A DNA stretch of 64,000 bases, from contig NZ_DF967967.1 of assembly GCF_001050195.2 (NCBI RefSeq), positions 1 to 64,000 on the forward strand, in the 5' to 3' direction. The notes under the pieces are model-generated. The model searched no databases. It saw nothing but the letters and a program-made list of their open reading frames with translations, and was not told where the DNA came from. Both the position numbers and the translations under genes were made by a program. Positions 63,140 to 64,000 of this stretch are shown here, piece by piece; within the stretch, counting starts at the first letter, position 1; each line of letters starts with the position of its first letter. This DNA is from Anaerolinea thermolimosa (GTDB taxonomy: Bacteria; Chloroflexota; Anaerolineae; Anaerolineales; Anaerolineaceae).

Positions 63140-63745
63140 TCAGGCTGGTCTGGAGCGAAGCCGCCGCGCCAGGATAATGATCACAACCAGTGCCAGGGTC
63201 AGACCGAAGAGGCCAGGCAGACCTACTTCATCGGCAAAACCAGTATTGGGCAGGGCAGTGGAGGTGGCGATGACGGTGGCGGTGAACTTCCCCGAGGCCA
63301 GCTCGGTTTGCTGGGCCGCCAGGGTGGCCTTTTGGACATCGGAAATCGAGGTGGCCGTTATGGTGGGGGTGTTCGTTGCAAGCGGCGCCACAACCGGGGT
63401 ATTGGTGGATGTAGGCAGGAGGGGGGTGTTGGTGGGTACCGGGGTGGCGGAGGGCGTCAGCAGGATGATGGCTTTCATGGCTTCATCGGTAACGAACTGC
63501 GCAGTGGCTGTGTTCGCTGCCAGTTGAGCGGCAGTCTGTTGCAGGCGGGCCGCGTTGCGCTGGGGCAGGACGAACAACACCACGACCACCAGAGCGGCTG
63601 CGACGAGTACAAAGATGCCCCCCAGAATGCCCAGGGCGACAAGGAAATTTCGATTATCTGGTTTGGGTTCTTCGGGAGGTTCGCCGGGTTGCGAGCTTTC
63701 GCCGAAATCGAGTTCTTCCAGGTCGTTATCATTTGAATTAGCCAT
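63140..63745 (-). CDS. membrane protein with LPNTG sorting-type C terminus
   Basis: 201 residues. A charged N terminus (about 1-32) precedes one membrane segment (about 34-60), then a Thr/Ala/Pro-rich outer region. The C terminus reads LPNTGFADEVGLPGL, then a hydrophobic stretch and the basic end RRLRSRPA, the pattern of a sortase substrate. An N-terminal membrane anchor plus an LPxTG end is unusual. No sortase gene is in the window. GAGGAG precedes the ATG. Confidence 0.7.
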   Translation of the reverse strand: MANSNDNDLEELDFGESSQPGEPPEEPKPDNRNFLVALGILGGIFVLVAAALVVVVLFVLPQRNAARLQQTAAQLAANTATAQFVTDEAMKAIILLTPSATPVPTNTPLLPTSTNTPVVAPLATNTPTITATSISDVQKATLAAQQTELASGKFTATVIATSTALPNTGFADEVGLPGLFGLTLALVVIIILARRLRSRPA

Positions 63746-63775
63746 TTGCGCTTCTCCTCAAAATAGGTTTGCAAT

Positions 63776-64000
63776 CTACACGATGACTTCCAGATTGGCC
63801 AGCGGAACGATGACCTGGGTATCCTGTTCCAGGCGTACCTCAGCTGCCGGCGCACGCAAGCCATTGGGTAAGACGGTGAGGCCGGGAAAAACCTGCCCGA
63901 TGGTGCCGATGCGTCCCCGATAGGGCTCGCCCTGCAGACGCACCGTCTGGTTAGGTGCAAAGTAGGCCGTCTCAGGGGCAGGTTGGCCGATCGAAGGAAG
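63776..64000 (-). CDS. C-terminal end of an unidentified protein (truncated by the window edge)
   Basis: On the minus strand the frame from 64000 to the TAG at 63776-63778 gives 74 residues: ...PETAYFAPNQTVRLQGEPYR then GTIGQVFPGLTVLPNGLRAP and IVPLANLEVIV at the end. The composition and the YRGRIGTIGQV block look like a KOW/SH3-type beta domain. The 5' part is outside the window. It stands 31 bases before the LPNTG gene and is probably its operon partner upstream. Confidence 0.6.
   Translation of the reverse strand, partial: LPSIGQPAPETAYFAPNQTVRLQGEPYRGRIGTIGQVFPGLTVLPNGLRAPAAEVRLEQDTQVIVPLANLEVIV

Overview
The window reads as one contiguous piece of bacterial chromosome carrying about 50 protein-coding genes, one tRNA gene and several well-formed promoters and terminators. 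No rRNA, insertion sequence, phage gene or CRISPR array was found. The many Thr/Pro-rich linkers in secreted proteins, SD-led genes mixed with apparently leaderless ones, MalT/SARP-type and CpaE-type proteins, a rich set of sugar genes and the tandem FmdB proteins resemble Chloroflexota of the Anaerolineae type. That assignment is inference from gene style, not from a marker gene.

Layout. 0.1-12.3 kb is a cation and membrane-transport block: MFS transporter plus ChrB-like protein, a broken small lipoprotein gene, an MgtA-type Mg2+ ATPase, a DUF2156/MprF-like protein, a P3A proton ATPase, a VIT1-like transporter and a DtxR-FeoA-NRAMP fusion. 12.4-15.0 kb is an AT-richer TPR gene whose last 575 bp are perfectly duplicated in tandem. 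15-22 kb holds an isochorismatase-fold hydrolase, an FGGY kinase, a GH130/GT4 pair and a TetR regulator divergent from a LUD protein. 22-30.7 kb has a VOC protein, a minus-strand run fmdB-csoR-osmC-thrC-thrB-DUF1349 with a strong promoter/operator, a CBS protein, a second FmdB protein and a lipoprotein. 30.7-38.6 kb has a CpaE-like protein divergent from an HD-GYP protein, a lytic-transglycosylase-like protein, RarA, a histidine phosphatase and an S2P protease. 38.7-45 kb has selC, a D-Ala-D-Ala-ligase-like gene, a PPOX protein, a 1077-residue MalT/SARP regulator and a Ub-Mut7-C protein. 45-56 kb is a carbohydrate locus (GH13, amidohydrolase, DeoR, ABC transporter, UroD-like protein, GH4, aldo/keto reductase). 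56-64 kb has trpS, a sugar transferase, two lipoproteins, a soluble P-type-ATPase-like HAD protein, DUF389-SH3b, a phosphohexomutase and an LPxTG-type protein.

The most notable system is selenocysteine use. The window holds a tRNA-Sec gene (38748-38841, minus strand) and, 18.5 kb away, a short SelW/Rdx-type gene (57131-57382, minus strand). A stop-to-stop gene search misses this gene because codon 12 is UGA. That UGA completes a CxxU motif and is followed by a hairpin with a GGUCU loop, the hallmark of a bacterial SECIS. The gene overlaps the trpS start by ATGA.

Other points worth following are the DtxR-FeoA-NRAMP fusion, a CsoR/CstR-type repressor whose probable operator overlaps the promoter of its own operon, repeated CGAAA boxes beside a DeoR gene, a terminator-like hairpin at the 5' end of a D-Ala-D-Ala-ligase-like mRNA, and several genes whose -10 box lies 6-7 bases before the ATG.
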